NCBI RefSeq assembly: GCF_030269925.1
Contig: NC_085120.1
Coordinates: 10,381,501-10,445,500 of the forward strand
Source: Bombyx mori
Taxonomy: Eukaryota; Arthropoda; Insecta; Lepidoptera; Bombycidae
Direction of reading: 5' to 3'
DNA: 64,000 bases
The notes under the pieces are model-generated. The model saw only the letters and a program-made list of their open reading frames with translations, searched no databases and was not told the DNA's origin. The position numbers and the translations under genes are program-made. Of this stretch, positions 1 to 10,541 are shown piece after piece (position 1 is the first letter of the stretch; each line of letters opens with the position of its first letter).

Positions 1-196
1 AGCGGAGAGTGAATTAAGATAAAATGGGCTTTCGTTTTTGGACAAATTAATTTTTTTTTGTAGTAGATTCTTCAAGAGAACATTTCTCTTAGTGCACATT
101 TGCCTAGTATGAGAAGATAACGCATATTATCAGTATGAAATACCGATATAGTGAAATGAATGTCGCAATATTTTTTTTAAATTTCTTTGTGATATG

Positions 197-288
197 TCGT
201 CTTATGGACTCGCACGGGTAAGGACCACCACCCTGCCTATATCTGCCGTGCAGTAGTAATGCGTTTCGGTTTGACGGGACAGCTATTG
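197..288 (+). repeat. Bm1 SINE, partial
   Basis: Body fragment of Bm1 in sense orientation: the stretch around 'gactcgcacgggtaaggacc', then 'gccgtgcagtagtaatgcg'. Both the tRNA-like head and the A-rich tail are missing. Confidence 0.7.
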
Positions 289-349
289 ACCATTGCATTA
301 ATAGATAGTATTCATGTATCAAGGTGGGATGCGCCAATTGGATGCGGCG

Positions 350-520
350 GCCGGATTTTCTAGGTAGGTCGCGATTCCGATCCGGTGGTAGATTCTGTGA
401 AGCACTGCTCTCATTAGGATTAGTGTTAACAAATTCTCTCAGGTTGAGCCCGTGAGTTCACCTACCCGTCCGGGCATTGCTGGAATAGCCTCTCGAGGCT
501 ATCAGCATAGGTAGGAAAAA
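350..520 (+). mobile_element. Jockey-type LINE 3' tail
   Basis: 3' UTR fragment of the same family as the tails at 44305-44520 and 62090-62305. It runs from 'cgattccgatccggtggtag' to 'aggctatcagcataggtagg' and ends in an A-run. No coding part remains. Confidence 0.65.
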
Positions 521-631
521 AAATCGGTAACTGATTTGAGGTAGAAAAGTGCAAGACGGTAGTACTATCCGTTCTAATATCACAGCATTTTTTTTTACAA
601 TCAATCGCAAGCTATTTATTTTCGAGTTTGA

Positions 632-876
632 TTTTTTTTTATTGCTCAGATGGGTGGACGATCTCACTGCCCACCTGCTGTTAAGTGGTTACTGGAGCCC
701 ATAGACATCTACAACGTAAATGCGCCACGCATCTTGAAATATAAGTTCTAAGGTCTCAAGTATAGTTACAACGGCTGCCCCACCCTTCAAACCGAAACGC
801 ATTACTGCTTCACGGCAGAAACAGGCAGGGCGGTGGTACCTACCCGCGTGGACTCAGAAGAGGTCCTACCACCAGT
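632..876 (-). repeat. Bm1 SINE, 5'-truncated
   Basis: Antisense Bm1 body. The T-run is the poly(A) tail, followed by 'attgctcagatgggtggacg' and ending at 'gtcctaccaccagta'. It lacks the tRNA-like head. Confidence 0.8.
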
Positions 877-1387
877 AAGCAGCAGCAGTGATTGTGAGCA
901 GTGTAGCGAATAGGTAAGGCAAAAAAAATGAATTAGGTACGGGTTTTTCCCAGCATAACAACGTACTGCATTGTGGTTTTACAAAGCGTAAACTATCGTC
1001 AAATAAATTGAGCTTGCATTTAAATTGTGACAGAGAAACGTTTGAAGCTGACTTTTAATTTCGTACTCGTAAATATTCATATCAGTACCGTATCCTAGCT
1101 TTATGTTAACTAGTGGCCCCGCAGTAGTCGAAATTCGACTATAATTAATTGGAATTGTAAGTTTGTACATTATTATGACTATAATTTATACTTCTATAAT
1201 CACAAATTTCGCCAAGGTTATACTATATTTTTTTTTAATAAAGACAAACAATATTTAATCTATTCTCAATTTGACCATAGACGTCAAGAACAAAAGTTTG
1301 ACAATAAATAGTATGCATGCGTGTGTGCGTCAAATACATGGTATGTAGTGTGTGTAATGTTTTCTTTATTGATTTAATGTATCTTTA

Positions 1388-2677
1388 CAGAGGCTGCACT
1401 AAAAGTATCGGGAATGGAATATTTCCACTGTTCCTGTCATATTAAAATCTTTTTAATTGAAAACTCCTTGGTTTTAAAAATCGAATACCATTTATTTATT
1501 TAAAAAAAGATTCTCGGTCTTGTCACGAGGTTTTGTCAAACTTGTTTAGTCGTTGAGAAAATGGAATTGACTCGAGAAAATTCAAGAGCGATGATTTATT
1601 ATGACTTTCGAAGTGGTTTAACACAAAAACAGTGTGTTGACCGGATGATTTCTGCATTTGGTGATGAAGCCCCATCCAAAACCACAATTTATCGCTGGTT
1701 TGCTGAGTTTCAACGTGGACGTGTCAAGCTCAGTGATGATCCCCGTCAAGGTCGTCCAAAAACTGCAGTCATCCAAGAAAACGTTGATGCTGTGCGTAAG
1801 CTGATTGAGGAAGATCGACATGTGATATACCGCGAAATTCAGGCAACTTTAGACATTGGCATGAGTCAAATACAAATAATCTTGCATGAACAATTAGGTG
1901 TAAAAAAGTTGTTTTCCCGATGGATACCGTATTCGCTCTGTGAAGAGCAAAAAGCGGCTCGCGTTACTTGGTGCGTCAGAACTCTCGAAAGATTCCACGC
2001 AGGATCCTCAAATGCTGTATACAACATTGTATCAGGTGACGAATCCTGGATATATGCGTACGAACCCGAAACAAAAAACCAGTCACGAGTTTGGGTGTTC
2101 GAAAATGAGTTAAAGCCAACAAAAATTGTTCGTTCACGGAGTGTTGCAAAAAAAATGGTGGCCACGTTTGTCTCCAAAACCAGCCATGTTACGACTATTC
2201 CTCTTGAGGGACAAAGAACGGTTAATGCAGAATGGTATGCTAGCATTTGTTTGCCACAGGTCATTTCTGAACTCCGTAAAGGGAACTGCAACCGCCGCAT
2301 CATCCTCCATCACGAAAATGCGAGTTCTCACACCGCGCACAGAACAAAAGAGTTTTTAGAGCAAGAAAACATAGAATTATTAGACCATCCGCCGTACAGC
2401 CCCGACCTAAGCCCTAATGATTTCTATACTTTCCCTAAATTAAGAATAAATTGCGTGGACAGAGATTTTCATCACCTGAAGAAGCTGTGGACGCCTACAA
2501 AACGGCCATTTTGGAGACCCCAACTTCCGAATGGAATGGTTGCTTCAATGATTGGTTCCATCGTATAGAAAAATGTGTCAAATTTCGCGGAAAATACTTC
2601 GAAAAGCAATAAATATATTTTTAAATAGTAATGTTGTGTCACTTCGTTAATTCCCGAAATTTTCAGTGCCGCCCTCG
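1388..2677 (+). mobile_element. mariner transposon, copy 1
   Basis: This 1290-bp element is flanked by TA dinucleotides (1386-1387 and 2678-2679). Its imperfect terminal inverted repeats read 'ctgcactaaaagtatcggga' on the left and, reversed, 'ggcactgaaaatttcgggaa' on the right. A single transposase frame fills the interior. It is a sister of the element at 30551-31841. Confidence 0.88.
1561..2568 (+). pseudogene. mariner transposase, inactivated
   Basis: This is a DNA-cutting and joining transposase of the mariner family. The N-terminal region is helix-turn-helix-like (roughly residues 1-110, with 'KTTIYRWFAEFQRG'). The catalytic domain follows, with the first Asp in 'SGDESW' (residue 160). 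The second catalytic position reads 'HHENASSH', so the usual Asp is Glu (codon 252, 2314-2316). The third Asp is present in 'SPDLSPND' (about residue 287). Near 2437 a one-base loss relative to the 30551 copy shifts the frame, so the C-terminus 'LRINCVDRD...' is spurious. The element is therefore dead on two counts. The ATG at 1561 matches the start inferred for the sister copy. Confidence 0.88.
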
Positions 2678-2820
2678 TAATGCATTATTTTAAAAAAATA
2701 TTAGCATTGTGCACTTCTTCTCTATATTCTCTATAAGTGTGGAAAATTTCATACTCCTCCGTCCGCGCAATTTTTGTAAAAAGGGATACACAGTTTTTGC
2801 TTCACGTATTAATATATAGA

Positions 2821-3135
2821 TACCGCTTCTGTTTCGCTCGACGAAATATAATTTATCTGTTCTCACGCGTTCCGGGACGATTCTTTGAGTCCAAAGGATT
2901 TTTTTTTTCGGCCTAAACAAATACCGTGTCCTGATGGAAATGTCTACGCATAACGCACTTAGACCTTTTTATCTTGAGCACGACAAAAGATATGTGTCAC
3001 TGTAATTGATCGAATTTGGCTTCTATACGAAAATCCCAGAACAAAGTTTTATTAGGTACATTTATATGTACACACTAAAATATATCCTGTCAACGAGGAG
3101 AGAAGCATGCTCTAAATAAAATAAAAAAACTAGAT
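2821..3135. other. No gene seen
   Basis: AT-rich sequence with no convincing coding frame or recognised repeat. Confidence 0.5.
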
Positions 3136-3410
3136 AAGATCAGACACGTAAATGTAAGAGAAATAACAAAAACTAATAATGCCTTAAGCTACGCCCAAAA
3201 GATAAAGTGGTAATGGGCCGATCATATAGCGAGGCTTAGAGAGGACCTCAAGGATAAAAAAAGAGAGGAAGACTCTCGACACGCTGGGAGGACGAAATAA
3301 AAGAAGCTGCTGGCCCAGAGTGGTGGCAATTAGCACAGGATAGAGAGAAGTGGTCATCATTGGAGGAGGCCTTTACCCAACCTGGGGACCTTGCTAGTAA
3401 TTAAACATAG
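3136..3410 (+). pseudogene. LINE reverse transcriptase C-terminus remnant
   Basis: When frame shifts are allowed, conceptual translation gives the end typical of lepidopteran endonuclease/reverse-transcriptase polyproteins: a Trp-Trp and 'AQDREKWSSLEEAF' style tail, followed by a stop. It is heavily mutated and 5'-truncated. RTE or a related clade is likely. Confidence 0.5.
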
Positions 3411-3639
3411 TGTTATAGTATAAATAAATTTAGCAAATTAAGGAGCAATGTAGCAAGATCAAGTAAAAATCTTTTTTTTTTTTTTAAATATGTATAAAAA
3501 CATGCGGGATACGAACAAATAGAGTCAGCTTAGAGTACCAAATATGTTTAGTAAAGAAACTGACGCCGATCAGGAATCTAATGTAGATAGGTAATTTTAA
3601 TTTAAACTTTCAGCTTAATTTGATTTTGAAGTTATTATG

Positions 3640-4060
3640 GTCTAACGGATAAGACGGCCTGTAGTGAGCGATGCCACTATATGGTCCGGTGTTCAAATCT
3701 CTTGTTGGTGTGAAAAAAAAACCATTTAATTCAGACCATTATAAGTCCATATGTTGTTAGTAGAGTAACACTTATAACTATGTCAGTAAAATTAAAATTA
3801 AAATTAGCAAAATTATTAAAACATTTAAACATTTAATTCATAAATCTGCTACTGAAATATGTATGTGACATGTTCTCGAATGTCTTCCACGATGAGGAGA
3901 TAAACATCGTGCAATCAAAATTAGCCCAACAGAATTTACTAATAATAATAATTAACATTAAGATTATGTGTATTTCCTGATGACACGGCATGTTCCGCAC
4001 GTGCAGATACAATCTGCCGCGAACAACACATGCGTTCCAATTTGATCGAGATGAGGGTCA
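3640..4060 (+). repeat. Old, diverged Bm1-like SINE
   Basis: The tRNA-like head is still visible (box A around 'atggtctaacggataagacg', box B around 'ggtgttcaaatc'). After an AT-rich insertion the Bm1 middle follows ('gtcttccacgatgaggagat', 'aaacatcgtgcaatcaaaa'). The rest decays toward 4060. Confidence 0.55.
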
Positions 4061-4417
4061 CGCTATGAAGTGTACACTTATCATTAAATTTTAAATTATC
4101 ACACACATTAATGCATCAAAAAATAAAAACTTTCACATTCAGCCTAGTTTACATGATGGACACCTTCTATTTAACAGTTGGAAGATCAAACACTAACAGA
4201 ACTACAAAGCTGACAAATCTGCAAATAAAGCATTGTTTAAAAGTGTCTAGACATTTTTCACAAAAAAATTATTTATGTTCAAGAAATGTGTGGTGTAAAA
4301 AGCATCAGGATATCGCATAGCTTAGGGATTTATAAATATAATTAATGTAATCCTTCACAGTTTCGAAAATAATTAATATTTTTACGTAAAATTTTGTAAA
4401 TAATTAAAAAATTTGAA
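4061..4417. other. No gene seen
   Basis: AT-rich. A 69-codon open frame at 4111-4320 has no recognisable features and is probably chance. Confidence 0.5.
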
Positions 4418-4590
4418 GCAGTAATGCGTTTCGGTTTGAAGGTTGGGGCAGCCGCTGTAACTATACTTGAGACCTTAGAACTTATATCTCAAGGTGTGTG
4501 GCGCATTTACGTTGTAGATGTCTAGTAACCACTTAACACCAGGTGGGCTGTGAGCTCGTCCTCCCATCAAAGCAATAAAAAAAAAGTTAT
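4418..4590 (+). repeat. Bm1 SINE, 5'-truncated
   Basis: It starts at 'gaagcagtaatgcgtttcgg' and runs to 'gtgagctcgtcctcccatca', 'aagcaat' and an A-run. Confidence 0.8.
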
Positions 4591-5087
4591 CAACAAAATG
4601 CAAATAAAATTAACTTAATCTCGACACACACTTCAACCTCCATTCAATAATGTTCTCGCATTGTCCGAAGAACTGAGATTTGCAATTTAAAAATCGAAGT
4701 TACTTATATATAGCTTATAAGCTCTCTCGCTGATCAGAGTTGAGGCATAATCGAATCCGTTCTCGATATGGGCGGAATATTCATAGGACTTGATGCTGTA
4801 ATTGGATGTACGAATGGCAACGCGTGTCGGGCCGTTCATACACCACGAGAACGACGTTATTAATACGCTTTTATTAGCTTCAGACGTATGTATGTTTGTA
4901 ACGGAATCTTTGTACATGATTTTAACCCCCTTCAAAACAGTGGGGTAACTTGAAATTTAGTATACTTATTAAGGACCGACGACAATTCAATATTTAAAAA
5001 AAAAAAAAAATTTTTTTTTGTTGTAAACATTGAAATTCAACTAAAAAATGAAAAATAAATAATAGTTTAAAAAAAACTAACAAAATT

Positions 5088-5265
5088 TGGGGAAGGCTTA
5101 ACGACGAAGGGAAGATCTTCCACCGAGCGGATGATATTGCTCGGTAGACCGACGGTCCTAATGTTGTTGTTCGGAACTTGTATATATGCGCTTTATCTTG
5201 AAAATGTCGTAAGCGAGATTCAGGCATCTGTCAATTATCTTGCGTTGTATGATGGCTACCCGCCA
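5088..5265 (-). repeat. TRIM 3' LTR
   Basis: Left direct repeat of the TRIM. It differs from the 5665 copy only by small changes near its 3' end (for example 'gaaggcttaacgacg' against 'gaagcttaaacgaca'). Confidence 0.75.
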
Positions 5266-5336
5266 CATCACTCCCCTCCGAGACCGGAGGTCGTGTCATT
5301 TAGTTAGCGTTGTCCGTGCTGAGATTAGCTTGCAAG

Positions 5337-5455
5337 TGCCAGTGCTGCTCGAAGTTTGCGGTGAGTCGAACCTGAGCTTGAATGCTGCGTGATTGTCGCC
5401 AGTGCTGCTCGAAGTCTGCGGTGAGTCGAGACTGAGCTTGAATGCTGCGCGATGA
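5337..5455. repeat. Two-unit tandem repeat inside the TRIM
   Basis: A roughly 60-bp unit beginning 'gccagtgctgctcgaagt' and containing 'tgcggtgagtcga' and 'ctgagcttgaatgctgcg' occurs twice in tandem with a few differences. Confidence 0.75.
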
Positions 5456-5622
5456 GGCAGTGTAGGTGCGTGCCGTAGGACCAGGAAGCGCGGTGAGTCG
5501 GCTGCGATGGTCCTGTTGAGGCTGCGATGCTGGCTTGCTGTGGGACGACTGTCGATGACTTGCTTTTATCTGCGAGAATGCGGGGATTGTGGTAGCCGAA
5601 GTTTTTGATGCGCTGATGATGA

Positions 5623-5661
5623 ATCAGAAGGTTGCGTGTTCAGATCACGTCGGGGTCACCA
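5623..5661 (-). other. tRNA-Trp-like primer binding site, extended
   Basis: The plus strand reads as the 3' half of a tRNA-Trp ending in CCA: 'atcagaaggttgcg' then 'tgttcagatcacgt' then 'cggggtcacca'. From memory of the eukaryotic tRNA-Trp sequence I see one mismatch over about 39 nt, far more than the usual 18-nt primer site. It abuts the 5' LTR (5665-5842) after 3 nt, as a minus-strand primer site should. Confidence 0.7.
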
Positions 5662-5664
5662 GTT

Positions 5665-5842
5665 TGGGGAAGCTTAAACGACAAAGGGAAGATCTTCCAC
5701 CGAGCGGATGATATTGCTCGGTAGACCGACGGTCCTAATGTTGTTGTTCGGAACTTGTATATATGCGCTTTATCTTGAAAATGTCGTAAGCGAGATTCAG
5801 GCATCTGTCAATTATCTTGCGTTGTATGATGGCTACCCGCCA
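5665..5842 (-). repeat. TRIM 5' LTR
   Basis: Right direct repeat of the TRIM, adjacent to the primer binding site. Confidence 0.75.
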
Positions 5843-6236
5843 CGCTTTTATAAATAGTCCAACTAAAAAATTGAAAATAAATTTTAATAAATTTGAATTA
5901 AAAATAGTGTAAGAAAAAATGATTATTTATAAAAGTGTATTTTGTTAGTTTTCTTAAACTATTATTTATTTTTATGATTTATACAGAATATGCATAAATA
6001 ACTTGATCATTACACAATGAACATCGAGTGAAACACCTGTATCTATCAATGAGTTCTCATAACATACAAACATAATTTATTGTGGGTAGTCATCAGCAAT
6101 GAAAACGACATTGATGAGCACAGGTGAGCACGGAAGTCAGCAATGCCGGGGAGACCAAATCGCTGCCAACGAGATTCTAGAGGTCATAAAGAGAACGTTT
6201 CTGACGTATATTTTAATATGAAGTTTTAAGAAATAC

Positions 6237-6650
6237 ATATCATCATCATCATTCTCCTGTCCTTCTCCCAGTCACCTGGAGTCGGCGCAACATGTTTTCT
6301 CTTTCCATACTTCTCTATCATATACCATTTCTTTGCTCACTCCCCTCTAACACATATTGTCTTTCACGCAATCCATCCATTTCTTCTTAGGTCTACCTCT
6401 TCCTCTATATCCTTCCACATTCATAGTTAATACTCTCTTACCAACCTCATTTTCATTTCGTCTCATCACATGTCTATACCATCCCAAACGCGCACTTCTC
6501 AGCTTCTCTGTCACAGGTGCCACTTTCAGACTTCTTCTAACACATTCATTCCGTATTCTATCCATTCTCGTTACTGCACACATCCATCGCAACATTCGCA
6601 TCTATGCTGCATGCAATCGCATTTGTATCTGCATTTGCAATTTAAGAAAT
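6237..6650 (-). mobile_element. RTE-type LINE, 5'-truncated
   Basis: On the minus strand this encodes the C-terminal end of an RTE-clade reverse transcriptase ('LRWMCAVTRMDRIRNE', 'RLGWYRHVMRRNENEV', 'GRGRPKKKWMDCVKD'). It then has a short 3' UTR and a trinucleotide tail visible on the plus strand as 'atcatcatcatcat'. Such short repeat tails are typical of the clade. Other copies are at 28468-28822 and 40655-40975. Confidence 0.75.
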
Positions 6651-7475
6651 ACGTCTTTTAAAAATATGACGCTTTTAAAAATATATATCGAGGGATAAAA
6701 AGCTATTTGATTTAAGCGATATTTCGCTTAATACGCGACATTTATCTTTGTAATCAAATGCGTTTTATTTGGTAATATAATAGCATCAACAGTTCAATGT
6801 TTTAGCTGAACTTTAATTAAGTTTACTCCATTCAAATAAATGGCTGAAGAAGGTTTTTGTTATGATATTTTTTCAAATTTTAAACTTTAAATAGCTCGCC
6901 TGTAAAGTTGCAAAAACGTCGCTTTTCACCCCTCGATATGTATCTATGCGTAGAGAAAACATCTATTGAAACAAAATGGTTTTTCTTTGCATTGGCCACA
7001 CTCATGTCAGGTGTGGTCACTCGTCTCAGAGGGATACTTTTGGAGAGGCTTTAAGCCACGTCTTTTTGCATTAGAATAAATGCATTCTGAAAATTCAAAT
7101 AACAATCATATTGTAAATATATATCTAGCTTTTGAAAGTCAATGTGGTTAATTCTTTTACGAGTTTTACTATAATATACTTTTCTGTATTTATAATAGAA
7201 CATGATTTCCTTGAAAATTTTCTTCTTTTGTTTGTATAAAAACATAATTTAATTAAGATCATAAACAGTTTTCGCTACCGTCGGCAATGTTTAAAGTTCA
7301 AAGTAAATATTAGATTTTTGCTTTCGAAATAATTCGTAAACATTGTATCCTCTAAAACTCATCGTGCATACAAACTCTCGTATGAGAGGCACGTATGAAA
7401 AGGCAGAATTAAACCAACCTTGAGACACTACGACTTTGGCAGCGCATTTGTTTTACTATCGTATTTGATTGCTCT
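6651..7475. other. No gene seen
   Basis: AT-rich single-copy-looking DNA. I found no supported coding frame or repeat. Confidence 0.5.
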
Positions 7476-7820
7476 CGTAGGCAGATGAGCGTACGGCCCA
7501 CCTGATGGTGAGCGCTTATTTTTTAATGCTTATATGGGTGGATGAGCTCAAAGCCCATCTGGTGCTAAGCTACTGGAGCCCATAGACATCTACGACGTAA
7601 ATGCGCCACCCACCTTGAGATATAAGTTCTAAGGTCTCAAGTATAGTTACAACGGCTGCACTACCCTTCAAACCGAAACGCATTACTGTTTCACGGCCAA
7701 AATAGACGGGGTGGTGATACCTACCCGCGCGGACTCACAAAAGGTCCTACCACCAGTTGCAGCCGCTCATGGACTCCAGCAATGCCATGGGCAGAGCCAA
7801 GCCGCTGCCTACCATTAAAA
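7476..7820 (-). mobile_element. BMC1-like LINE tail split by a Bm1 SINE
   Basis: Antisense LINE 3' tail 'gtaggcagatgagcgtacgg' ... 'atggtgagcg' is interrupted by an antisense Bm1 (about 7530-7757). It resumes as 'catggactccagcaatgcca', 'gagccaagccgctgcctacc'. The uninterrupted equivalent is the tail at 54160-54260. Confidence 0.65.
7530..7757 (-). repeat. Bm1 SINE, 5'-truncated, nested in LINE tail
   Basis: Antisense body from 'atgggtggatgagctcaaag' to 'ggtcctaccaccagt'. Confidence 0.8.
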
Positions 7821-8040
7821 GATTCGTATGAGGATTATTTCCCCCTACAAACAGCTACGTCACTGAAATAGGCTAGATTGTTGTACCTATTGTGAATACC
7901 CAATGCTCAATCAGTAATTACGTAACCTTCTACATTTGACGAGTTGCCTGCCTGCAATGCCTACCTAATAGAAATATTATCCGCCACAGTCGCATCGTTT
8001 GATGCGTGTACACCTTTATACGCTTTAGACAATGTATGCT

Positions 8041-8585
8041 ATAATACAATAAATAATAGTTTAAAAAAACCAACAAAATACGCTTTTATAGAAAATCCAA
8101 CAAAAAAATAGAAAATAAATTTTAATAAATTCGAATTAAAAATAGTGTAAGAAAAAATGATTTTATTGTAAAAAAGCGTAGGGTCCTTTTCAGGATATTA
8201 TCAAAAATCAAAATAACCCTTTTACTCATATCTGTCCATAAAATATTTATAACTACTGATACCATGCACCCCACGTTTTTTTTACAATAATATATTTTTT
8301 CTTATACTATTTTTAATTCAAATTTATTAAAATTTATTTTCTAATTTTTTGTTGGATTTTCTATAAAAACGTATTTTGTTAGTTTTTTAAACTATTATTT
8401 ATTTCTCATGTTTTAGTTGAATTTCAATTTTTTCAATATTTTTTTTAGTATTGGATTGTGATCGGTCCTTAATAAGTATACCAAATTTCGAGTTAATCCG
8501 ACGTTTTGAAGAGGGACAAAATAATGTTCAAAGATTCCGTTACAAACATACATACGTCTGCAACTAATAAAAGCGTATTAAAAAC
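8041..8585 (-). repeat. Foldback repeat B, copy 2
   Basis: Two long inverted arms (about 8051-8180 and 8273-8400) surround an approximately 90-bp spacer. The left arm has 'aatagtttaaaaaaacc' and 'cgcttttatagaaaatcc'; the right arm has the reverse, 'ggattttctataaaaacg' and 'tttttaaactattattt'. The outer end at 8550-8585 is the inverted counterpart of 4861-4905. Confidence 0.7.
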
Positions 8586-8960
8586 CCTAAAACACGCATG
8601 TAATATCGTGTGATATGAACAAACTTAAATAGTACACTTCGCTATGGCCAACAACCAACTTGCATTTACCGTTCAACGCTGCACCACACGAGACAAATTC
8701 AATAAACGATTTGATTCCTGAACGACAAATTTAATTTTGCACCCACAAAGCTTTTCAGTTACCGCGACCGTGTACTACTACACGAATATTTCTATTTGCA
8801 CGAGTTTTATTCCAACTGTTAAGGTTGAAATTCGCATACATACCGAAACTGGTACATATATGCGGTAATTGACTGATTTAATCGTAATTATATTTCATAA
8901 CTTTGTAGCAATTTTTTTATCACTTAAGTCGAGGAACAAACATGCTTTAGTTCCTTTTGG

Positions 8961-9406
8961 TTTTTTTTATTTTTTTTTATTGCCTATATGTGTGGACGAG
9001 CTCATAGCCCACCTGATGTTAAGTGGTTACTGGAGCCCATAGACATCTACAACGTAAATGCGCCACGCACCTTGAGATATAAGTTCTAAGGTCTCAGTAC
9101 AGTTACAACGGCTGCCCCACCCTTCAAGCCGAACCGCATTACTGCTTCACGGCAGAAATAGGCGGGGCGGTGGTACCTACCCGTGCGGACTCACAAGAGG
9201 TCCTACCACCAGTAATTACGCAAATTATAATTTTGCGGCTTTGATTTTTAATACACGATGTTATTCCTTCACCGTGGAAATCAATCATGAACATTTGTTG
9301 AGTACGTATTTCATTAGAAAAATTGGTACCTGCCTGCGGGATTCGAACACCGGTGCATCGCTATATACGAATGCACCGGACGTCTTATCCTTTAGACCAC
9401 GACGAC
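8961..9406 (-). repeat. Bm1 SINE, full length
   Basis: A complete element in antisense: T-run tail, body, then 'attataattttgcggctttg', then the tRNA-like head. On the minus strand the head has box A around 'tggtctaaaggataagacg' and box B around 'ggtgttcgaatcc', a split RNA polymerase III promoter as in tRNA-derived SINEs. Confidence 0.88.
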
Positions 9407-9508
9407 TATAAACGACGACTTTGTGTTTGTACTAAGCTCTTATTCTAAGGTGTTGCCTGAAATGAATCTATTAACCTGTTATATTTATAATTAATCGCTT
9501 AATAATTA

Positions 9509-9726
9509 TCTATCCTAATATATAAATCTACAGTGGTTTTTACGGATGTTCCGTTATAACTACTAAACCGTGCATCCGATTGACTTGAAACATGGTATTC
9601 ATGTAGAAAATACATGTACTTAATGGATAGGCTAGTATTTATATGAATGTTGGACTCCCTAATAATAATGACAATAAATAATAATGTTAATTTTAAATGC
9701 TCAGCGAAGCGGTTGAGTACGGCTAG
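9509..9726 (+). mobile_element. Non-autonomous Helitron
   Basis: Starts TC after A ('tctatcctaatatataaatc') and ends 'gagtacggctag' before T. It has no inverted repeats, as expected for Helitrons. A close copy is at 30158-30407. Confidence 0.7.
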
Positions 9727-9854
9727 TTCTTTTAGAAAGGCTGATTAAAGTTTAACAAAAATTACCAACTGAGTGGGTTAAGCATTTTGTACATATATTT
9801 TTTTCTAATATTTACGTCTTAAAACTTATATTACCACTTCTTATACTACCGAAG

Positions 9855-10541
9855 CCAGTGATGATGAGTGGTGATCATCACCCATGGACACCAGTAAAGC
9901 TACGGGCAAATACTATATCGCTGCCTGCCCACATGACTTTTTATCATTTACAAAAGAACAAAGAAAATATTTACGATAATCAACAAGGAAATAAAACCTT
10001 TATAAGAGAAATCTCTTTGAAGTCTCAAAATCACTCAAACGAAAAATAATTACCATCTATAATCCAGACACACACATATACACGGACATACGTATATAGG
10101 CTTTGTAACCTTGGCAATGAAGTTTGATTTCGTCCCGTGCCGAGCTCTTTCATCACGGTTTCCATGGCAACACTGCAGGGTTCCGAATGCAGACATTTTG
10201 ACGGGATGCACCCCGATTCCAGAGGGCCAGACCCTCCCAGACGGCACTATTGATTTTTGTGTTCCCTCACCCCATAGAAGGACTCGTTATTATTAAATAT
10301 ATATTATATGGGGGAAGTTTGAGGGTGGATTATTAGATCCATCGAATATTCGAGGTACTTCATACAAGAGTCGTTTTTCGGTGTTCGTTTTGAGCTTTAC
10401 GACTGTATTCAGTCTTTTTCGGATCAAAGAAAATATTAAGGTCTAGTGTTTTTTGTGCGACAAATTCGTTGCAAAATTTTTCATTACCGATAATCTGTTT
10501 GATCAACTCAACTGTCATGGCTTATCTTTGAATACCATAAA
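9855..10541. other. No gene seen; possible old LINE tail at the left edge
   Basis: About 9855-9930 weakly resembles an antisense BMC1-type tail ('atcacccatggacaccagta', 'cgctgcctgccc'). The remainder has two short open frames on opposite strands (10050-10296) with no recognisable motif. Confidence 0.4.

Larger units (their letters stand above)
1108..2820 (+). repeat. Dispersed repeat family A, split by mariner
   Basis: It begins 'actagtggccccgcagtagt' and ends with the segment 'catactcctccgtccgcgca' and 'cttcacgtattaatatatag'. The same order of segments recurs uninterrupted at 18533-18955. Mariner copy 1 (1388-2677) sits inside it. The repeat has no recognised coding capacity and I cannot name the family; a non-autonomous DNA element or LINE UTR is possible. 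Confidence 0.6.
5088..5842 (-). mobile_element. TRIM: miniature LTR retrotransposon
   Basis: Two 178-bp near-identical direct repeats (5088-5265 and 5665-5842) flank about 400 bp of non-coding DNA. On the minus strand each repeat runs TGGCGGG...TTCCCCA. A tRNA-Trp-complementary primer site follows the 5' LTR after a few bases, and a purine-rich tract (GGAGGGGAGTGA) lies just before the 3' LTR. Together these identify a terminal-repeat retrotransposon in miniature, mobilised in trans. It sits inside repeat B. The uninterrupted copy of repeat B near 8079 shows the empty site, and I could not find a target-site duplication. Confidence 0.75.
4861..5990 (+). repeat. Foldback-type repeat B, copy 1, split by TRIM
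   Basis: The left end 'taatacgcttttattagctt', 'cagacgtatgtatgtttgta' is repeated inverted at 8550-8585. The interior 'aaataatagtttaaaaaaaa' continues after the TRIM (5088-5842) as 'cgcttttataaatag' and is matched by copy 2 at 8041-8585. It is non-coding, very AT-rich and of unknown superfamily. Confidence 0.55.

Noticed and set aside
1866..2303. 145-codon frame opposite the mariner transposase
   Set aside because: The same shadow appears opposite the second mariner (30926-31363). It is an antisense by-product of the transposase frame.
5088..5842. Direct repeats read as a CRISPR-like or segmental duplication
   Set aside because: Primer site, purine tract and TG...CA ends fit an LTR element in miniature. 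The context is an animal genome.
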